Below the pieces are notes generated by a model. It searched no databases, was not told the DNA's origin, and saw nothing but the letters and a program-made list of their open reading frames with translations. Of a DNA stretch of 8,111 nt, positions 5,908-8,111 are shown piece after piece; the first letter of the stretch is position 1, and each line of letters begins with the position of its first letter. The DNA is from an uncultured Pigmentiphaga sp. (lineage in GTDB: Bacteria > Pseudomonadota > Gammaproteobacteria > Burkholderiales > Burkholderiaceae_B). Where the stretch lies: assembly GCA_937891425.1 (NCBI GenBank), contig CALAGD010000016.1, forward strand, positions 1 through 8,111, in the 5' to 3' direction. The position numbers were made by a program, and so were the translations under genes.

Positions 5908-6789
5908 TCAGCCCTGCCACGGGGCCCGCGCGGCATAGTCTTCGGCGATCTGCGCCATCGTGACAAAGTGCACTCCGTCATGGCCCCGGATGTAGTCAAT
6001 GAGCCGCTCGAGCATCAGCAGCACCTGAGGGCGCCCGGATACGTCCGGATGGATCGTGATGGGAAACACGGCGTAGTCATATTCGCGATAGACCCAGTCG
6101 AACTGGTCGCGCCACAGTTCTTCGAGATGACGCGGGCTCACGAAGCCGTGGCTATTGGGCGACTTCTTGATGAACATCATCGGCGGAAGATCGTCCAGAT
6201 ACCAGCTGGCAGGAATTTCGATGAGGGGTGTTTCCTTGCCACGCTCCAGCGGCTTCATCCACTCTGCGGCCGGCTTGCTGTAGTCTATCCTGGTCCAGCG
6301 ATCGCCCGTGCGCACCCGGTACGGCTGGAAATCGTGGTGCATCATGCTGTGATCGTACTTGATGCCATGCTTGAGCAGCAGATCGACTGTCCGGGTGTTG
6401 AGCTCCCACCAAGGAGCTACGTAACCGACCGGGCGCTTGCCTGAGCGGGAGGTGATCAGCTCGATGCACTTGAGCAGAACATCCTCTTCCTGCTGTGGCG
6501 TCATCACCATGGGATTCTCGTGCGAGTAGCCGTGCACGCCAATCTCGTGTCCGTCCGCCACGATGGCCTGGAACTGCTCGGGGAAGGTTTCGACCGAATG
6601 TCCGGGCACGAACCAGCTGGTAGCAATGCCTTGCCGTTCGAACAGCTTCAGCAGGCGCGGAACGCCCACCTCGCCCGCAAACAGCCCGCGCGAAATATCG
6701 TTGGGGGAGTCTTCACCGCCATACGTACCCAGCCAGCCCGCAACCGCATCGAAATCCACTCCGATGCTTACGAAGATGGTCTTGCTCAT
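5908..6789 (-). CDS. Polysaccharide deacetylase (NodB/CE4)-fold hydrolase, probable cyclic imide hydrolase (imidase)-like
   Basis: A complete 293-residue metal-dependent hydrolase. The metal-site motifs of the NodB fold are present: VDFDA (D12, D14) near the N-terminus and HGYSH (H86, H90) after GHEIGV. YVAPWWELN is at 123-131 and FPITIHPDVSGRPQ at 242-255, with H247 likely catalytic. There is no signal peptide, so it is cytoplasmic and unlikely to act on cell-wall polymer. The pattern is that of the HpPgdA/PuuE-like branch, which includes enzymes that cut C-N bonds of small rings. From memory, the Pseudomonas putida cyclic imide hydrolase belongs here and is also about 293 residues. Such enzymes open imides to half-amides. 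The ATG at 6789 has AAGGAG six nt upstream; a start at 6852 would add 21 residues before the conserved beginning. The downstream-acting amidase is encoded 72 nt upstream. The family is sure; the imidase call is moderate; allantoinase-like or deacetylase activity is the alternative. Confidence 0.85.
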   Translation of the reverse strand: MSKTIFVSIGVDFDAVAGWLGTYGGEDSPNDISRGLFAGEVGVPRLLKLFERQGIATSWFVPGHSVETFPEQFQAIVADGHEIGVHGYSHENPMVMTPQQEEDVLLKCIELITSRSGKRPVGYVAPWWELNTRTVDLLLKHGIKYDHSMMHHDFQPYRVRTGDRWTRIDYSKPAAEWMKPLERGKETPLIEIPASWYLDDLPPMMFIKKSPNSHGFVSPRHLEELWRDQFDWVYREYDYAVFPITIHPDVSGRPQVLLMLERLIDYIRGHDGVHFVTMAQIAEDYAARAPWQG

Positions 6790-6861
6790 GCACTGCTCCT
6801 TCAAAAGGCGTTGTCGCAACCTGCCATGGCATGGATCTGGCCCGGCAGGCACCGGTTTGGT

Positions 6862-8111
6862 TCAGTCGTGAAGGCAAGCTTCCAGCCGCATGCACCGCAG
6901 CAGCAACGCTGCGTCCTGTCCGGCGCGGGCCGAGAGCAGTATGCTGGTGGGCATATGTGCCCCGTCAAACCCGCATGGAAGGGCCACGCCACAGGCGTCG
7001 AGCATGTTGGCCCACATGGTATTGCGGATGGTGCGGGCGTTCATTTCGGCGAAAGCTTCCAGGTCGTCCGGTACCGCATGCAACATTGGTGCCACATGCA
7101 GGGTGGTGGGCATGGCGAGCACTCGGTCGCCAAGCCGCGCCGACAATGTGTCCCGCAACGCGACCCGCTGCCGCTGCAGAATGAGCAGGTCATGCGCCGA
7201 CATCGTCTTGCTGGCCATGATGCGGCGATAGACAAATGGCGTGATCTCCCTGGCCTGCGGCCCCTCCAGCAGGTGTTCGTATGTACAGTACGCTTCGGCC
7301 GAGGCAATGTACCCATGACGCAGGCTCAGGTTCTGGATGACATCCAGCTCGGGTACGATCTCAACGGAAATGTGGACGCCGGCATCAGCGAACCGCGCAA
7401 TGGCAGCCCGGAAATTGGCCTCCACCCCGGCTTCCATCAGGTGCTCGAGCAGATTGGCGGGTACCACCAGGTGAGTCTCGTGCAGCACGGCGTTGCCAGA
7501 GCCCACCCCTTGCGGCCATGTGGGGCTTGCGCCGCGCAAGGCCAGGTCGATGACCCAACAGTCTTCCACACAGCGCGCGAATACGCCGATCGTATCCAGC
7601 GATCGCGAAAGCTCGAACAGTCCTCGCGTACCGTACCGCCCATAGGAAGGTTTGTACCCCACCAGTCCATTGAAGGACGCCGGGACCCGTACGGAACCAC
7701 CGGTATCGGTACCGATCGACACTGGCGCAAGGCCGGATGCAACGGCCACACCACAGCCCGACGATGACCCGCCTGGTACGCGGGGCTGTTCACCCGACCA
7801 CGGGTTGACCGGCGTCCCGAAATGAGGATTCAGGCCGAGCGCCGAATAGGCGAATTCCGACATGTTCAGCTTGCCGAGGGTGACCATGCCCGCGGCAGCA
7901 AGATGCGCAACCACTTCGGCATCCTCCGCTGCCGGTGCACGGTTCCTCAGCAAGGCGGAGCCTGCTGTGGTAGGCACACCACGAACATCGAACGTATCTT
8001 TCCACGCTACCGGAATGCCATCGAGCGGCCCCAGTGGCTTGCCCGCGCGGTATCGGCGTGCGCTTTCCGCCGCTTCATGCCTCGCACGGTCGAATGTGGT
8101 GTTGATATACA
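6862..8111 (-). CDS. Amidase-signature family amidohydrolase (partial, N-terminus off window)
   Basis: The last 415 residues are visible; the start lies beyond the right edge, probably 40-70 residues away given usual family length. The Ser-cisSer-Lys triad is complete. The lysine is in GIPVAWKDTFDV (visible residue 37), the cis-serine in PGGSSSG (115), and the nucleophile in GTDTGGSVRVPA (139); the 24-residue gap between the two serines is as in characterised members. The enzyme should hydrolyse a carboxamide to acid and ammonia in the cytoplasm. Substrate choice lies in the variable C-terminal part and cannot be read. It is the first gene seen in the right-hand operon and precedes the imidase-like gene by 72 nt. 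A half-amidase role, acting on the ring-opened product of the imidase-like enzyme, is a reasonable inference. Confidence 0.95.
   Translation of the reverse strand, partial: YINTTFDRARHEAAESARRYRAGKPLGPLDGIPVAWKDTFDVRGVPTTAGSALLRNRAPAAEDAEVVAHLAAAGMVTLGKLNMSEFAYSALGLNPHFGTPVNPWSGEQPRVPGGSSSGCGVAVASGLAPVSIGTDTGGSVRVPASFNGLVGYKPSYGRYGTRGLFELSRSLDTIGVFARCVEDCWVIDLALRGASPTWPQGVGSGNAVLHETHLVVPANLLEHLMEAGVEANFRAAIARFADAGVHISVEIVPELDVIQNLSLRHGYIASAEAYCTYEHLLEGPQAREITPFVYRRIMASKTMSAHDLLILQRQRVALRDTLSARLGDRVLAMPTTLHVAPMLHAVPDDLEAFAEMNARTIRNTMWANMLDACGVALPCGFDGAHMPTSILLSARAGQDAALLLRCMRLEACLHD

Noticed and set aside
5124..5963. A 279-codon plus-strand open frame opposite the CobW-like and small CxxC genes
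   Set aside because: Its translation shows no family pattern, and the opposite strand carries Walker A, the CxCC motif and coupled starts. It is a composition-driven shadow.
6822..6831. The perfect 10-bp palindrome TGCCATGGCA between the amidase and imidase-like genes
   Set aside because: It is short, in a 72-nt gap, with no second copy and no T-run. An enclosing CCTGCC/GGCAGG pair has an 18-nt loop. Chance is a sufficient explanation.
6790..6852. A 21-residue N-terminal extension of the imidase-like protein
   Set aside because: The ATG at 6789 has AAGGAG six nt upstream and directly precedes the conserved first strand. The extension reads through that ribosome site.
6520..7767. A 415-codon plus-strand open frame across the imidase-like and amidase genes
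   Set aside because: It is antisense to two genes with complete catalytic motifs. Its translation is rich in Arg, Gln, His and Gly with no recognisable pattern, as expected for a shadow in GC-rich DNA.
4425..8111. A nitrile hydratase cluster, suggested by an amidase with a CobW/P47K-like gene
   Set aside because: No nitrile hydratase alpha or beta subunit is present; the genes between are a NodB-fold hydrolase and the small CxxC protein.
1..8111. CRISPR arrays, tRNA or rRNA genes, insertion sequences or phage genes
   Set aside because: I read both strands and saw no repeat-spacer array, no tRNA-like cloverleaf, no transposase and no terminal inverted repeats.

Overview
The window holds nine genes, all on the minus strand, so transcription runs from right (8111) to left (1). 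The base composition is GC-rich except for one AT-rich intergenic stretch. Together with the codon use, the Shine-Dalgarno sites and the gene content (TRAP transporter, amidase, racemase-superfamily enzyme), this suggests a betaproteobacterium. I would guess Burkholderiales, perhaps Alcaligenaceae (Bordetella/Achromobacter/Pusillimonas-like). That is inference; no marker gene is present.

Right half, in transcription order: an amidase-signature amidohydrolase cut by the right edge (6862-8111); a 293-residue NodB/CE4-fold hydrolase resembling bacterial cyclic imide hydrolases (5908-6789); a 105-residue unnamed protein that begins MCGLCG (5573-5890); and a COG0523/CobW-family metallochaperone GTPase (4425-5576). 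Spacing is tight: 72 nt, then 17 nt, then a 4-nt ATGA overlap. These four look like one operon.

Middle: 4140-4424 is AT-rich and has no gene. It carries two near-identical 18-bp direct repeats with starts 54 bp apart, an 11-bp dyad, and a hairpin at the end of the CobW-like gene. It probably contains the promoter and operator of the left operon.

Left half: a complete TRAP transporter, dctP (3123-4139), dctQ (2486-2992) and dctM (1209-2489, ATGA overlap with dctQ). A short-chain dehydrogenase (431-1189) follows, then the start of an Asp/Glu-racemase-superfamily protein of the maleate isomerase/arylmalonate decarboxylase branch (1-393, cut by the left edge). A strong rho-independent terminator sits between dctP and dctQ and should make the binding protein more abundant than the permease.

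Reading as a whole (inference): an uptake and catabolic locus for an organic acid, amide or cyclic imide. The imidase-like enzyme would open a cyclic imide or similar ring, and the amidase would release ammonia from the half-amide. The TRAP system would import a carboxylate. The SDR and racemase-like protein would process the carbon skeleton. The CobW-like GTPase and its small CxxC partner may supply metal to the imidase-like enzyme. The least understood parts are the MCGLCG protein and the racemase-family protein, whose usual catalytic Cys position holds Trp.
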